NCBI GenBank assembly: GCA_003674045.1
Contig: PENC01000009.1
Location: 62,001-126,000, forward strand
Origin: Streptomyces griseocarneus
GTDB taxonomy: Bacteria > Actinomycetota > Actinomycetes > Streptomycetales > Streptomycetaceae
Direction of reading: 5' to 3'
Length of the DNA stretch: 64,000 bases
The notes under the pieces were generated by a model. That model did not search any database and was not told the DNA's origin. It saw nothing but the letters and a program-made list of their open reading frames with translations. This document shows positions 8,166 to 17,132 of this stretch, piece after piece. The translations under genes and the position numbers were made by a program. Position 1 is the first letter of the stretch. The number at the start of each line of letters is the position of its first letter.

Positions 8166-9563
8166 CTAGACCACCATCGACAGCAGCATCACAAACCCCA
8201 GCGACACCACCGAGATCACTGTCTCCATCAGGGACCAGGTCTTGAGGGTCTGGCCCACGTCCATGCCGAAGTACTCCTTGACCATCCAGAAGCCGGCGTC
8301 GTTGACGTGGGAGAAGAAGAGCGAGCCCGCACCCACGGCCAGGACCAGGAGGGCGGCGTGGGTGGTGCTCATATCGGCGGCCAGGGGGGCGACCAGGCCG
8401 GCCGCCGAGATGGTGGCGACCGTCGCCGAGCCGGTGGCCAGGCGGATGCCGACGGCGATGAGCCAGGCGAGCAGGAGGGCCGAGACGGACCAGTCCTTGG
8501 AGAAGTCCAGGATCATGCGGCCGACGCCCACGTCGATGAGGGTCTGCTTGAAGCCGCCGCCCGCGCCGACGATCAGCAGGATGCCCGCGATCGGGACGAG
8601 GGACTTCTCCACGGTCGCGGCCAGCCGGTCGCGGCCGAAGCCCGCGGCGCGGCCGAGGGTGAAGAGGCCGACGAGGACCGCCGCCAGCAGGGCGATCAGC
8701 GGGGAGCCCACGACGTCGGTGACGCGCTGGACGTGGTCCTTCGGGTCGTCCACGACGATGTCGACGAGGGCCTTCGCCAGCATCAGGACCACCGGCAGCA
8801 TCACCGTGCACACGGTGGCGACGAAGCTCGGGCGGCGCTCCAGCTCCTCCGAGGGCCGCTGCGGAATGAGCTTCTCCGGCGGGGCGATGTCGACCCAGCG
8901 CGCGGCGACGCGCGAGAAGAGCGGGCCCGCGATCACCGCGGTGGGCACGGCGATCAGGACGCCGAGGGCCAGGGTGACCCCGAGGTTGGCGCCGATCGCG
9001 TCGATGGCGGCCAGCGGGCCGGGGTGCGGCGGCACCAGGCCGTGCATCACGGAGAGCCCGGCGAGCGCGGGGATGCCGATGCGCATCAGGGAGAAGTTGC
9101 CGCGCTTGGCGACCAGCAGCACCACCGGGATCAGCAGCACGATCCCGACCTCGAAGAACAGCGGCAGCCCGATGATGCCCGCGATCAGCACGATCGCCCA
9201 GGGCATGGCCTTGTTGCCCGCGCGGGCGAGGATCGTGTCGACGATCTGGTCGGCGCCGCCGGAGTCGGCGAGCAGCTTGCCCAGGATCGCGCCGAGCGCG
9301 ATCAGGACGCCGACACCCGCGACCGTCGAGCCGAGCCCGGTGGTGAAGCTGGTGATGGCCTTGTCCAGGGGCGCGCCCGCTGCCGCGCCGAGCACCAGCG
9401 AGCCGATGGTCAACGCCAGGAACGCGTGCAGCTTCAGACGGGTGATGAGGAGGACGATGACGGCGATGCCGACGAGGACGGCGATGCCCAGCTGTGCGTG
9501 ACCCGCCGACGTGATCGGTCCGGCGGGGGCCGCGGCCAGCATCTCGACGCTGAGAGTGCTCAC
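8166..9563 (-). CDS. gntP: Gluconate:H+ symporter, GntP family
   Basis: A 465-residue integral membrane protein with 12 or more hydrophobic segments over its whole length, the usual size for GntP permeases. Recognisable family segments are GLPLFFEVGIVLLIPVV and HGLVPPHPGPLAAI. It imports gluconate with protons across the cytoplasmic membrane. The start is GTG. It lies downstream of the gluconokinase gene on the same strand, with 72 bases between, and opposite a FadR/GntR regulator, the usual Streptomyces gluconate arrangement. Confidence 0.93.
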   Translation of the reverse strand: MSTLSVEMLAAAPAGPITSAGHAQLGIAVLVGIAVIVLLITRLKLHAFLALTIGSLVLGAAAGAPLDKAITSFTTGLGSTVAGVGVLIALGAILGKLLADSGGADQIVDTILARAGNKAMPWAIVLIAGIIGLPLFFEVGIVLLIPVVLLVAKRGNFSLMRIGIPALAGLSVMHGLVPPHPGPLAAIDAIGANLGVTLALGVLIAVPTAVIAGPLFSRVAARWVDIAPPEKLIPQRPSEELERRPSFVATVCTVMLPVVLMLAKALVDIVVDDPKDHVQRVTDVVGSPLIALLAAVLVGLFTLGRAAGFGRDRLAATVEKSLVPIAGILLIVGAGGGFKQTLIDVGVGRMILDFSKDWSVSALLLAWLIAVGIRLATGSATVATISAAGLVAPLAADMSTTHAALLVLAVGAGSLFFSHVNDAGFWMVKEYFGMDVGQTLKTWSLMETVISVVSLGFVMLLSMVV

Positions 9564-9607
9564 GGGCTTCCTAAAGGGGGTGGGAGGGGAGAAGGAGTGG
9601 CTGCTCC

Positions 9608-9629
9608 CCGCGCCCCTTCCGGGGCGCGG
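9608..9629 (-). terminator. GC hairpin between gntK and gntP
   Basis: A 9-bp perfect stem (9608-9616 CCGCGCCCC with 9621-9629) and a 4-base loop lie in the 72-base gap between two genes of the same operon. It has no T-run. It may stabilise or partially terminate the transcript so that kinase and permease levels differ; this is inferred from structure alone. Confidence 0.4.
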
Positions 9630-9635
9630 TACCGC

Positions 9636-10166
9636 TCAGAGCTGCCGCAGCGCGGTCACCGCCCGCTCGACGATGGCCGCGGGCTCCGGCGTGACGTCGA
9701 CACCGACGCCCGCCTCGTCCGCTTCGAGCGGTTCCAGGGTCGCGAACTGCGAGTCCAGGAGCTTGGCGGTCATGAAGTGACCCTTGCGGGCGGCCATGCG
9801 CTCGGCGATGAGCGCCCGGTCGCCGGTGAGGTGGAGGAAGACGATGCCGGGGGCGGCGGCGCGCAGCCGGTCGCGGTAGGCGCGCTTGAGCGCGGAGCAG
9901 CTGACGACACCGCCCCGCCCGGCGCGGCCTGCCGCCCAGGCACCGACGGCGTCGAGCCAGGGGGCGCGGTCGGCGTCGTCCAGGGGGATGCCGGCCGACA
10001 TCTTGGCGATGTTGGCCGGCGGGTGGAACTCGTCGCCCTCGGCGTACGGAACGCCGAGGGCTTCCGCCACCAGCGGCCCGATCGTCGTCTTGCCCGTACC
10101 GGACACACCCATGACGGCCACGACGTGGGGGGCGCGGGACGCATGGGGGGCGTGGGGGGTCTGCAT
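9636..10166 (-). CDS. gntK: Gluconokinase
   Basis: A 176-residue soluble P-loop kinase that phosphorylates gluconate to 6-phosphogluconate, which enters the pentose phosphate pathway. The Walker A motif GVSGTGKTT is at residues 20-28. The family motifs EGDEFHPPANIAKMSAGIPL and VVSCSALKRAYRDRLR follow, and MAARKGHFM marks the lid region. The chosen ATG has GAGG eight bases upstream. An open reading frame extends further upstream with an acidic stretch, but that part lacks similarity to the family. Confidence 0.95.
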   Translation of the reverse strand: MQTPHAPHASRAPHVVAVMGVSGTGKTTIGPLVAEALGVPYAEGDEFHPPANIAKMSAGIPLDDADRAPWLDAVGAWAAGRAGRGGVVSCSALKRAYRDRLRAAAPGIVFLHLTGDRALIAERMAARKGHFMTAKLLDSQFATLEPLEADEAGVGVDVTPEPAAIVERAVTALRQL

Positions 10167-10225
10167 CGCTGCCTCGCTGTCTTCTTCGACGTCTTCCTCG
10201 ACCTCGACGGGCCAACTCAAGCCCA

Positions 10226-10243
10226 TTGATACGACGTATTCAA
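10226..10243. promoter_or_regulatory. Candidate operator in the gntK/gntR divergent region
   Basis: TTGATACGACGTATTCAA is a near-perfect palindrome (core ATACG-A-CGTAT at 10229-10239) in the 138 bases between the divergent gluconokinase and FadR-type regulator genes. Its length and symmetry fit a GntR-family dimer site. Binding is inferred. Confidence 0.5.
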
Positions 10244-10304
10244 GACCCTGTGACCCAAAAGTCATACTTAATTGGTGGACAGTCGAAACCGTAGGCTGAC
10301 CCCC

Positions 10305-11006
10305 ATGGAAAACCAGGGGCAGGGGCTGCACGCGCGCGTGCTGGACACACTCGGGCCCGCGATCACGGCAGGCGAGTACGCGGCGGGCACGGTGCTGCGC
10401 ACCGACGAGCTGGCGGAGCGGTTCGACGTCTCGCGCACGGTGATCCGCGAGGCGGTCCGCGTCCTGGAGTCCATGCGGCTGGTCACGTCCCGGCGGCGGG
10501 TCGGGGTGACCGTCCTCCCCGCCGAGGAGTGGAACGTCTACGACCCGCAGGTCATCCGCTGGCGGCTCGCCGGCGCGGACCGGCCGCGGCAGCTCCGCTC
10601 GCTGACCGTGCTGCGGTCGGCGATCGAGCCCGTCGCGGCGGGCCTGGCCGCCCGGCTCGCCACGCCCGCGCAGTGCGCCGAGCTCACCGAGCACGCGCTG
10701 GGCATGGTCGCCACGTCACGCGGCCAGCAGCTGGCCCGCTACCTCGTCCACGACATCGCCTTCCACCGCACGATCCTGCGGGCCTCGGGCAACGAGATGT
10801 TCGCGCGGCTCGGGGACGTGGTGGCGGAGGTGCTCACGGGGCGTACGGAACACGACCTCATGTTCACGGACCCGGATCCGGCGGCGGTGACGCTGCACGT
10901 ACGGGTGGCGGAGGCGGTGCGGGTACGGGACTCCGTACGAGCCGAGGCGCTCGTACGGGAGATCACTGTCGGGGCCATGGCGGAACTGGACGTTCTGGCC
11001 CCGTGA
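10305..11006 (+). CDS. gntR: FadR-subfamily GntR regulator, probable gluconate repressor
   Basis: A 233-residue regulator. The N-terminal winged helix-turn-helix covers about residues 10-75 (LAERFDVSRTVIREAVRVLE), and the C-terminal FCD ligand-binding domain follows (HDIAFHRTILRASGNEMFARL, with His residues that usually bind a metal). It faces gntK-gntP, so it probably represses the gluconate genes and is released by gluconate or a phosphorylated product. I use the ATG at 10305; in-frame TTG and GTG codons 30-33 bases upstream cannot be excluded, and no strong ribosome site is visible for any of them. Confidence 0.9.
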   Translation: MENQGQGLHARVLDTLGPAITAGEYAAGTVLRTDELAERFDVSRTVIREAVRVLESMRLVTSRRRVGVTVLPAEEWNVYDPQVIRWRLAGADRPRQLRSLTVLRSAIEPVAAGLAARLATPAQCAELTEHALGMVATSRGQQLARYLVHDIAFHRTILRASGNEMFARLGDVVAEVLTGRTEHDLMFTDPDPAAVTLHVRVAEAVRVRDSVRAEALVREITVGAMAELDVLAP

Positions 11007-11014
11007 TCCTGTGA

Positions 11015-11033
11015 CCGGGGGCTGCGCCCCCGG
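11015..11033. terminator. Bidirectional GC hairpin between convergent genes
   Basis: CCGGGGGC (11015-11022) pairs with GCCCCCGG (11026-11033) over a TGC loop. It lies just after the FadR-type gene and before the 3' end of the convergent amidase gene, so it can serve both strands. Confidence 0.6.
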
Positions 11034-11040
11034 GCCCCGC

Positions 11041-11135
11041 TTGCCTACTGGGGTGCGTCCTGCGTTCCATGTGCGGCTGCGGCGCCGTCGGGGCTGGTCG
11101 CGCAGTTCCCCGCGCCCCTTTCGGGGCCCACCAGT
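11041..11135. repeat. Interspersed repeat copy at the amidase 3' end
   Basis: Contains CCTACTGGGGTGCG followed by CGCGCAGTTCCCCGCGCCCC, the two landmark blocks shared with the copies near 41.9, 47.3-47.6, 58.2 and 59.2 kb. This copy overlaps the last codons of the amidase gene and supplies its C-terminal residues and stop. Confidence 0.7.
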
Positions 11136-12520
11136 GGCTGCCTGTCCTGCCACCTCAGCTCCGCCTCCAGCTGTGCCGCCAGCGATACGAGCAGCGGCTC
11201 GCTCGCCTCGGGGCCCAGTAGCTGGGCACCCATCGGGAGGCCCTCGGCGGTGAAGCCCGCCGGGACGGCTACGCCCGGCCAGCCCAGAACATTCCACGGC
11301 CAGGCGTACGGGCATGCGGCGATCATCGTCATGTCGGTACGCCAGCCGGACAGGCCGTCCAGGGCGCCGATCGGCAGCGGCGGGACCGCGTTCGTCGGGG
11401 TGAGCAGGACGTCGTAGCGGCCGAAGAGCTCGCCGACGCGGTGCCGCAGCGGGCCCTCCGCCGCTCGGGCGGCGCGCTGGAGAGGGCCGCCCAAGAGCAG
11501 CCCGTTCCGGGAGTTCGTCCGGGTGCGGGGGTCGAGCAGCCGACGGTCGGGCGCGCGCAGGGCCCAGTCGCGGATGCCCGCCATGGAACGCGGGAGGAAG
11601 GTCAGGCCGATCGGGCCGTAGCGCGGATCCTCCTCGATCACCTCGTGGCCCAGGGCCGCCAGCCGGTCCGCGACGCGCAGGGTCGCGGACCGTACGACCG
11701 GGTCCAGCCACTGGTGGGCCGCCGCGTACGCGGGCCGGAAGGACAGCGCGATCCGCAGCCGCCGCGGCTCCCGGCCGACCGCCGAGACGACATCGACCGG
11801 GCGCGGCTGGTGCAGGTCGCCCGCGTGCGAGCCGCTCACCGCCTGGAGCAGCAGCGCGGCGTCCGCGACCGTACGGGCCAGCGGGCCGTGACAGGTGATC
11901 CCGCGGAACGCCTCCGGCTCCGGCCAGGTCGAGATCCGGCCGCGCTGCGGCTTGATGGCCACGAGGTTCGTCCAGGCGGCCGGTATGCGGAGCGAGCCCG
12001 CGCCGTCCGACCCCAGTGCCGCCGGTACCAGGCCCGCGGCGACCGCCGCCGCGGAGCCGCCCGAGGAGCCGCCGGGCGTGTGGCCGAGGCTCCACGGATT
12101 GCGCGTCACCCCGAAGGCCGGGCCCTCCGTGACCGGCCACTGGCCCAGCTCAGGGGCGTTCGTCTTGCCGACGATCACCGCGCCCGCGGCGCGCAGCCTG
12201 CGGACGGCCTCGCTGTCCGCGCTCCGCGGCGGGAACGCGCCGGGGCAGCCGAACGCGGTCGGCTCACCCGCCACATCCATATCGTCCTTCACCGCCAGGG
12301 GCACGCCCAGCAGGGGCGCGCGCTCCCCCGCCGCGAGCCGCCTGTCGGCGGCGTCCGCCTCCGCGAGGGCCGCCTCGGCCCGTACGCGCCGGAAGGCGTT
12401 GAGCACGGGCTGTGTCTCCTCGATCCTGCCCAGTGCTTCCTCGACGAGCGCCCGCGAGGTCACATCCCCGTCGGCCAGCGCTTTCGCCTGATCACTCAAT
12501 CCACGGACTATGAGCCGCAT
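11045..12520 (-). CDS. Amidase signature family hydrolase
   Basis: A 491-residue enzyme of the Ser-cisSer-Lys amidase family, which hydrolyses carboxamides. The triad is visible as K78 (AVKDDMD), the Gly/Ser box GGSSGGS ending at residue 156, and the nucleophile in SDGAGS, S176 (the usual text is SDTGGS, so one Gly is replaced). No signal peptide is present, so it should be cytosolic. The start is the ATG of MRLIVRG; a GTG one codon earlier is also possible. The extreme C-terminus is encoded by an interspersed repeat and is probably not part of the ancestral enzyme. The substrate cannot be told from sequence. Confidence 0.88.
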   Translation of the reverse strand: MRLIVRGLSDQAKALADGDVTSRALVEEALGRIEETQPVLNAFRRVRAEAALAEADAADRRLAAGERAPLLGVPLAVKDDMDVAGEPTAFGCPGAFPPRSADSEAVRRLRAAGAVIVGKTNAPELGQWPVTEGPAFGVTRNPWSLGHTPGGSSGGSAAAVAAGLVPAALGSDGAGSLRIPAAWTNLVAIKPQRGRISTWPEPEAFRGITCHGPLARTVADAALLLQAVSGSHAGDLHQPRPVDVVSAVGREPRRLRIALSFRPAYAAAHQWLDPVVRSATLRVADRLAALGHEVIEEDPRYGPIGLTFLPRSMAGIRDWALRAPDRRLLDPRTRTNSRNGLLLGGPLQRAARAAEGPLRHRVGELFGRYDVLLTPTNAVPPLPIGALDGLSGWRTDMTMIAACPYAWPWNVLGWPGVAVPAGFTAEGLPMGAQLLGPEASEPLLVSLAAQLEAELRWQDRQPLVGPERGAGNCATSPDGAAAAHGTQDAPQ

Positions 12521-12696
12521 CACGCGGTCCCCCTTCCCCCGTTCGAATCCACGCTAGGGGCTGAGGAGTTGACGCGACAGTAACCTCACGGCCAGGGTGA
12601 GCCGAACCACTTCCTCTTTACCAGGGCCACGGGCTCCTCGCACGCTGGACGGGCAGGAACCACCAGCCACCAGGCAGTACGCGAGGAACCCGCCCC

Positions 12697-12840
12697 ATGA
12701 CCGAAACAACAGCCATCCGCGCCACCCGTACCCGCACCGGCGGCCCGTCCGACGGCGGGAACAAGCTCTTCGAGCACATCGCGGGCTGGACCCTCGTCGT
12801 CGTGGTCGCGATGCTGATCACCCAGCTCGGCCTGGCCTAG
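12697..12840 (+). CDS. Mini membrane protein, SCO1431-like
   Basis: A 47-residue protein with a basic N-terminus (RATRTRTGG) and one transmembrane helix near the C-terminus (WTLVVVVAMLITQLGL). GAGGAA lies about 10 bases upstream of the ATG. It matches my memory of the 'SCO1431 family membrane protein' of Streptomyces, a conserved protein of unknown function. It stands alone between the amidase and GH15 genes and reads rightwards. Confidence 0.7.
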   Translation: MTETTAIRATRTRTGGPSDGGNKLFEHIAGWTLVVVVAMLITQLGLA

Positions 12841-13026
12841 GCCGCGCCGCCGTCGGCCACGGCCGCCGCCCGGAAGCGCCCGTCCAGCTCCTCGACCTGG
12901 CCGGCCGGCCAGGCCCGGCTCCGGCCCGCCCCCTCGACGGTGGGCGGCGGGCGGTGGCCATAGCGCCGCACACGGGTCTATAACGGATATACGGATATGC
13001 GGCAGCCCCTGCAGAGGAGGATGCCC

Positions 13027-14871
13027 ATGACGTACGCGCCCAGGGCCGACCCGTACCTCCCGATCGAGGACCACGGGATCATCGGCGATCTGCACACCGT
13101 CGCGCTCGTCGGGGTCGACGGGACGATCGACTGGTGCTGTCTGCCGCGCTTCGACGCGCCGTCCGTCTTCGCCTCGCTGCTCGACGCCGGGCGGGGCGGG
13201 TCGTTCTCCGTGTCGGTACGCGAGGTGGAGCGCACCAAGCAGATGTACATGCCGGACTCGAATGTGCTGCTGACCCGTTTCCTGGCACAGAGCGCCGTCG
13301 CCGAGCTGTACGACTTCATGGTGCCCGACCACCCGTCCTGCCCGGCCGGGGGCTTCCGGCAGATCGTGCGGCAGGTGCGAGTGCTGCGCGGGAGGCCCAC
13401 GGTGGACGTGTGCTGCGCGCCCGCCTTCGACTACGCGCGCGTGCCGCACGAGGCCGACGTGGTGCCGGGGGTGGGTGTCGTCTTCCGCAGCCCGGCGGGG
13501 TCGCTGGTGCTCCGCTCGTCCACGCCGCTGCGGGTGGAGGACGGGGCGGCACGTGCGACGGTGACGCTGGAGCAGGGTGAGTCGCTGGAGCTGACCGCCC
13601 AGTGGGAGGGCGCCGTACGCCCCCTCGAGGACGGAGAGGTGACGCACCTGCTCGACAAGACGCTCCGCTACTGGGACGACTGGCTGCGCCACTCCCACTA
13701 CACGGGCCGGTACCGCGAGGCGGTCGAGCGGTCGGCGCTCGCGCTGAAACTGCTCGTCCACCAGCCGACCGGCGCCCTCGTGGCCGCCGCGACGACGTCG
13801 CTCCCCGAATCGCCCGGCGGTGGCCGGAATTGGGACTACCGCTACACCTGGATCCGGGACGCCGCGTTCACCCTCTACGCGCTGATGCGGCTCGGGTTCA
13901 CGGAGGAGGCGGCCGGGTTCATCGACTGGCTGCACCAGCGCTGCGTGGAGGCTCCGCCGGGCGCCGGGCTCCAGGTGCTCTACGGCGTGGACGGCCGCGC
14001 CGAGCTGCCCGAGTCCGTCCTGGACCACCTCTGCGGCTACCGCGGCGCGCGCCCCGTACGGATCGGGAACGCGGCGGCCCAGCAGCTCCAACTGGACATC
14101 CACGGCGAGCTGATGGACTCCGTCTACCTCTACAACAAGTACGGCGAGCCCATCTCCTACGACCTGTGGGAGGCCCTCGCCCGGCAGCTGGAGTGGCTGG
14201 AGAAGCACTGGGAGGAGCCGGACGACGGCATCTGGGAGACGCGGGGCGGGCGGCAGCGCTTCACCTACTCCGCGCTCATGACCTGGGTCGCCTTCGAACG
14301 CGCCATCCGCATGGCCCGCCACCGCGGCATGCCCGCCCCCATCGAGTCCTGGCGCGACACGGCGGCCTCCGCGTACCGCTTCGTCCAGGACCGCTGCTAC
14401 GCGCCGGATCTCGGCGCGTACACCCAGTACCCCGACTGCGCGACCCTCGACGCCTCCCTGCTCATCATGCCCCTGGTGAAGTTCGCGGGCCCGAAGGACC
14501 CGCGCTTCCTCTCCACCGTGGACCGCGTCGAGCAACAACTCGTCAGCGACAGCCTCGTCCACCGCTACCGCACCGACGGCAGCGACGGCCTCACCGGCAG
14601 CGAGGGCACCTTCAACCTCTGCTCCTTCTGGTACGTCGAAGCCCTCTCCCGCGCCGGCCGCGTCGGTCAGGCCCGCTACATCTTCGAGAAGATGCTCACC
14701 CACGCCAACCACCTCGGCCTCTACGCCGAAGAAATAGGCCCCGCAGGTGAAGCCCTGGGCAACTTCCCCCAGGCCTTCACCCACTTGGCCCTCATCAGCG
14801 CGGCCACGAACCTCGACAGCGCGGTGAGCTCGCACCGGGGGCCGGCGGCGCGGCTCTGGCATGAGGGGTGA
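13027..14871 (+). CDS. Glycoside hydrolase family 15 enzyme
   Basis: A 614-residue cytosolic enzyme of the GH15 glucoamylase/trehalase group. The N-terminal beta-sandwich domain (about residues 1-220, DHGIIGDLHTVALVGVDGTIDW) is followed by the (alpha/alpha)6 barrel carrying NWDYRYTWIRDA and the C-terminal EEIGPAGEALGNFPQAFTHLAL, whose Glu is the usual catalytic base. Actinobacterial members hydrolyse trehalose or alpha-1,4-glucans; I cannot choose between these. The start is the ATG at 13027, because AGGAGG at 13015-13020 is 6 bases before it but directly abuts the ATG at 13021. Confidence 0.9.
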   Translation: MTYAPRADPYLPIEDHGIIGDLHTVALVGVDGTIDWCCLPRFDAPSVFASLLDAGRGGSFSVSVREVERTKQMYMPDSNVLLTRFLAQSAVAELYDFMVPDHPSCPAGGFRQIVRQVRVLRGRPTVDVCCAPAFDYARVPHEADVVPGVGVVFRSPAGSLVLRSSTPLRVEDGAARATVTLEQGESLELTAQWEGAVRPLEDGEVTHLLDKTLRYWDDWLRHSHYTGRYREAVERSALALKLLVHQPTGALVAAATTSLPESPGGGRNWDYRYTWIRDAAFTLYALMRLGFTEEAAGFIDWLHQRCVEAPPGAGLQVLYGVDGRAELPESVLDHLCGYRGARPVRIGNAAAQQLQLDIHGELMDSVYLYNKYGEPISYDLWEALARQLEWLEKHWEEPDDGIWETRGGRQRFTYSALMTWVAFERAIRMARHRGMPAPIESWRDTAASAYRFVQDRCYAPDLGAYTQYPDCATLDASLLIMPLVKFAGPKDPRFLSTVDRVEQQLVSDSLVHRYRTDGSDGLTGSEGTFNLCSFWYVEALSRAGRVGQARYIFEKMLTHANHLGLYAEEIGPAGEALGNFPQAFTHLALISAATNLDSAVSSHRGPAARLWHEG

Positions 14872-14997
14872 GGCCCGGCGGGCGTGAGGGGTCCGGACTC
14901 GGCCGTCCCCTAGTGGACCCCTGTAGGGCTGGCCCCACCCTCGACGGGGGCGGTGGCCGGATGGGTTGGGGCGAGTGGGGCGGGCAGGCTGGCGGGC

Positions 14998-16494
14998 ATG
15001 CGATCCATACGGCGAAACGTGCTGCTCACCGCGGTCTCCGTGGCTACTTGTGCCACGGCTCTCGGTGTTCCCTCCGCGCAGGCGGCCGGGGCGGGAACGG
15101 AAAGGGCGGCTCCGCTCACGTGGCATGCCTGTGCGGAGGATTCCGCCCGGGACTGCGCGACCCTTCCCGTCCCGCTCGACTACGCGAACCCCACCGGCCC
15201 CACCACCGATCTCGCTGTCACACGGCTGCGCAGTGACCACCCCGAGAAGCGGCGCGGCACCCTGCTGATGATCTCGGGCGGGCCCGGCGGGTCCGGGAGG
15301 GAGATGGTGGCGCGGTCGGGGAAGCGGCTGCGGGAGGAGACGAAGGGGGCGTACGACCTCGTCGGCCTGGACCCGCGCGGCGTCGGCGGCAGCGAACCGG
15401 CCGACTGCGGCGTCGGCGAGGACGATCGGCGGCTCGTCAACTTCCGGCCCTGGCCCAAGCCCGACGGCGACATCGGCGAGACCGTGGCCAGAGCCCGCCG
15501 CGTCGCCGACGCCTGCGCCCGCAGCGGGGCCCTCGTGCGCAGCATCTCCACCGCCAACGAGGTCCGCGACCTCGACCGTTTCCGGCAGGCGCTGGGCGAG
15601 CGCAAGCTCTCGGGGTGGGGGGTCTCGTACGGCGCGTACGTCGGCGCCGTCTACGCGCAGCGGTACCCGCAGCACACCGACCGCTGGGTGCTGGACAGCA
15701 GCGGCGACCCCGACCCGGCGCGCGTCGAGCGCGGATGGCTCGCCAACATGTCCGTCGGCGCGGACGACCGCTTCCCCGACTTCGCGAAATGGGCCTCCGA
15801 CCCGGCGCGCGGCAAGCAGCGGATCGCCGACAAACCGGAGGACGTCAAACCGAAATTCATGGCCCTGGCCGCCGGACTCGACCGCAAGCCGCGCACCTTC
15901 GCCGACACCCACAACACGCTGGACGGCAACGCGCTCCGCCAGATCATGCAGATCGATCTGTACGCGGACGAGCAGTTCCCGGAGCTGGCCGGCCTGATGC
16001 GCGCGGCGGGACAGCCGGGCGACGCGCCGCTGGACGTGAAGGACCCGCTGCCCGAGCCCATCTCCCAGTCCGAGGCGGCCGTCATGACCGCCACACTCTG
16101 CAACGACGTGACGTGGCCGACCTCCGTCTCCTCCTACGAGCGCGCCGTGGCCGCCGACCGCGCCGCCCACCCGCTGCTGGCGGGCATGCCCGCGGGCATC
16201 CTGCCGTGCGCCTTCTGGAAGGGCGGCACCCACGAGAAGCCCACCCGCCTCACGTCCGACGGCCCGCGCAACATCCTGATGGTCCAGAACCTGCGCGACC
16301 CCGCGACGCCGTACACGGGCGCGATGAAGATGCGGCAGGCCTTCGGCGACCGCGCCCGCATGGTGAAGGTGGACGCGGGCGGCCACGGTTCGTACCTTCG
16401 CAACGGCAACGCGTGCGGCGACGGGGCGGTGACGCGTTACTTCCTCACGGGGCAGCGGCCGGAGCGGGACGTGCTGTGTTCCCGCTCGTCGTGA
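14998..16494 (+). CDS. Secreted tripeptidyl aminopeptidase-like alpha/beta hydrolase
   Basis: A 498-residue enzyme with a Sec signal peptide (residues 1-30, basic start MRSIRRN, hydrophobic core, cleavage likely after AQA). The alpha/beta hydrolase core shows the oxyanion stretch MISGGPGGSG, the nucleophile elbow GVSYG, and the C-terminal TAP-like domain with the catalytic His in GGHGSYL. It resembles Streptomyces SlpD/SlpE and tripeptidyl aminopeptidases, which cleave N-terminal tripeptides outside the cell. The stop codon lies inside the first unit of a 13-bp tandem array. Confidence 0.9.
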   Translation: MRSIRRNVLLTAVSVATCATALGVPSAQAAGAGTERAAPLTWHACAEDSARDCATLPVPLDYANPTGPTTDLAVTRLRSDHPEKRRGTLLMISGGPGGSGREMVARSGKRLREETKGAYDLVGLDPRGVGGSEPADCGVGEDDRRLVNFRPWPKPDGDIGETVARARRVADACARSGALVRSISTANEVRDLDRFRQALGERKLSGWGVSYGAYVGAVYAQRYPQHTDRWVLDSSGDPDPARVERGWLANMSVGADDRFPDFAKWASDPARGKQRIADKPEDVKPKFMALAAGLDRKPRTFADTHNTLDGNALRQIMQIDLYADEQFPELAGLMRAAGQPGDAPLDVKDPLPEPISQSEAAVMTATLCNDVTWPTSVSSYERAVAADRAAHPLLAGMPAGILPCAFWKGGTHEKPTRLTSDGPRNILMVQNLRDPATPYTGAMKMRQAFGDRARMVKVDAGGHGSYLRNGNACGDGAVTRYFLTGQRPERDVLCSRSS

Positions 16495-16573
16495 TCGCTC
16501 GTGGTGCTCGCTCGTGGTGCTCGCTCGTCGTGATCGATTGCCGTGATCGATTGCCGTGATCGATTGTCAGTGG
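16483..16573. repeat. Seven 13-bp tandem units
   Basis: Seven consecutive 13-base units run from 16483. The first four are variants of CGCTCGTGGTGCT / CGCTCGTCGTGAT, and the next two are identical CGATTGCCGTGAT, followed by a degenerate seventh unit. The array begins inside the last codons of the secreted hydrolase and ends 20 bases before the next start codon, so it fills the whole intergenic space. Confidence 0.85.
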
Positions 16574-16592
16574 CCGGACCTAGTCTGCGCGT

Positions 16593-17132
16593 GTGACCTT
16601 TACTGACGACCGCCGCTTCCCCGCGGCACTCAGCGCCGTGGCCCGTGTCGAGTTCGACTACCGCGAGGGGCTCGGGGTGGACTACGAGCCGTACGACCAC
16701 TTCAACACCGCGGAGGAGGAAGCTTTCTGGTTCCGCCTCTGGACCGGGAACATGGAGCTCGCCGGCGACCGGCTGCGGGTGTTCGGGCAGGACGGGAGCG
16801 GCGGGTACGTCGCGTTCTGGATAGCCCGGCCGGACGCCCCGCTCGTCGAGCAGCCGGTCGTGTTCTTCGGTTCGGAGGGCGGGGTGGGGGTCGTTGCCCG
16901 GGACCTCGGCCGCTATCTGTGGCTGCTGGCAGAGGGGTACGGCCCGCTGGAGGCTCTGGACTTGGACGACCCGGAGTACGACTCGGAGTGCGAACCGGTC
17001 CGCAACGAGGAAGCGGCCCGGATAGCGGAGGAGTTCGCTCCGGGACGGGGGCTCCCGGCTGAAGAGATCGTGCGGGAGGCGCGGCGGGAATTCCCGGATT
17101 TCGAGGAGGTCATCGAGGGGCTCTGTCGCTGA
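16593..17132 (+). CDS. Hypothetical protein, SMI1/KNR4-like
   Basis: A 179-residue acidic soluble protein. The middle part (GGYVAFWIARPDAPLVEQPVVFFGSEG, then VARDLGRYLWLLAEG) has the layout of SUKH/SMI1-KNR4 proteins, a group that includes immunity proteins and regulators. The start is GTG directly after a probable promoter region, without an evident ribosome site, so the transcript could be leaderless. No neighbour suggests a partner. Confidence 0.7.
   Translation: MTFTDDRRFPAALSAVARVEFDYREGLGVDYEPYDHFNTAEEEAFWFRLWTGNMELAGDRLRVFGQDGSGGYVAFWIARPDAPLVEQPVVFFGSEGGVGVVARDLGRYLWLLAEGYGPLEALDLDDPEYDSECEPVRNEEAARIAEEFAPGRGLPAEEIVREARREFPDFEEVIEGLCR

Noticed and set aside
12586..16386. Very long leftward open frame (1266 codons) across the GH15 and peptidase genes
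   Set aside because: It is antisense to two well-supported enzymes, and its translation is Arg/Gly/Val-rich without any family features. In high-GC DNA the strand opposite a real gene is often open.
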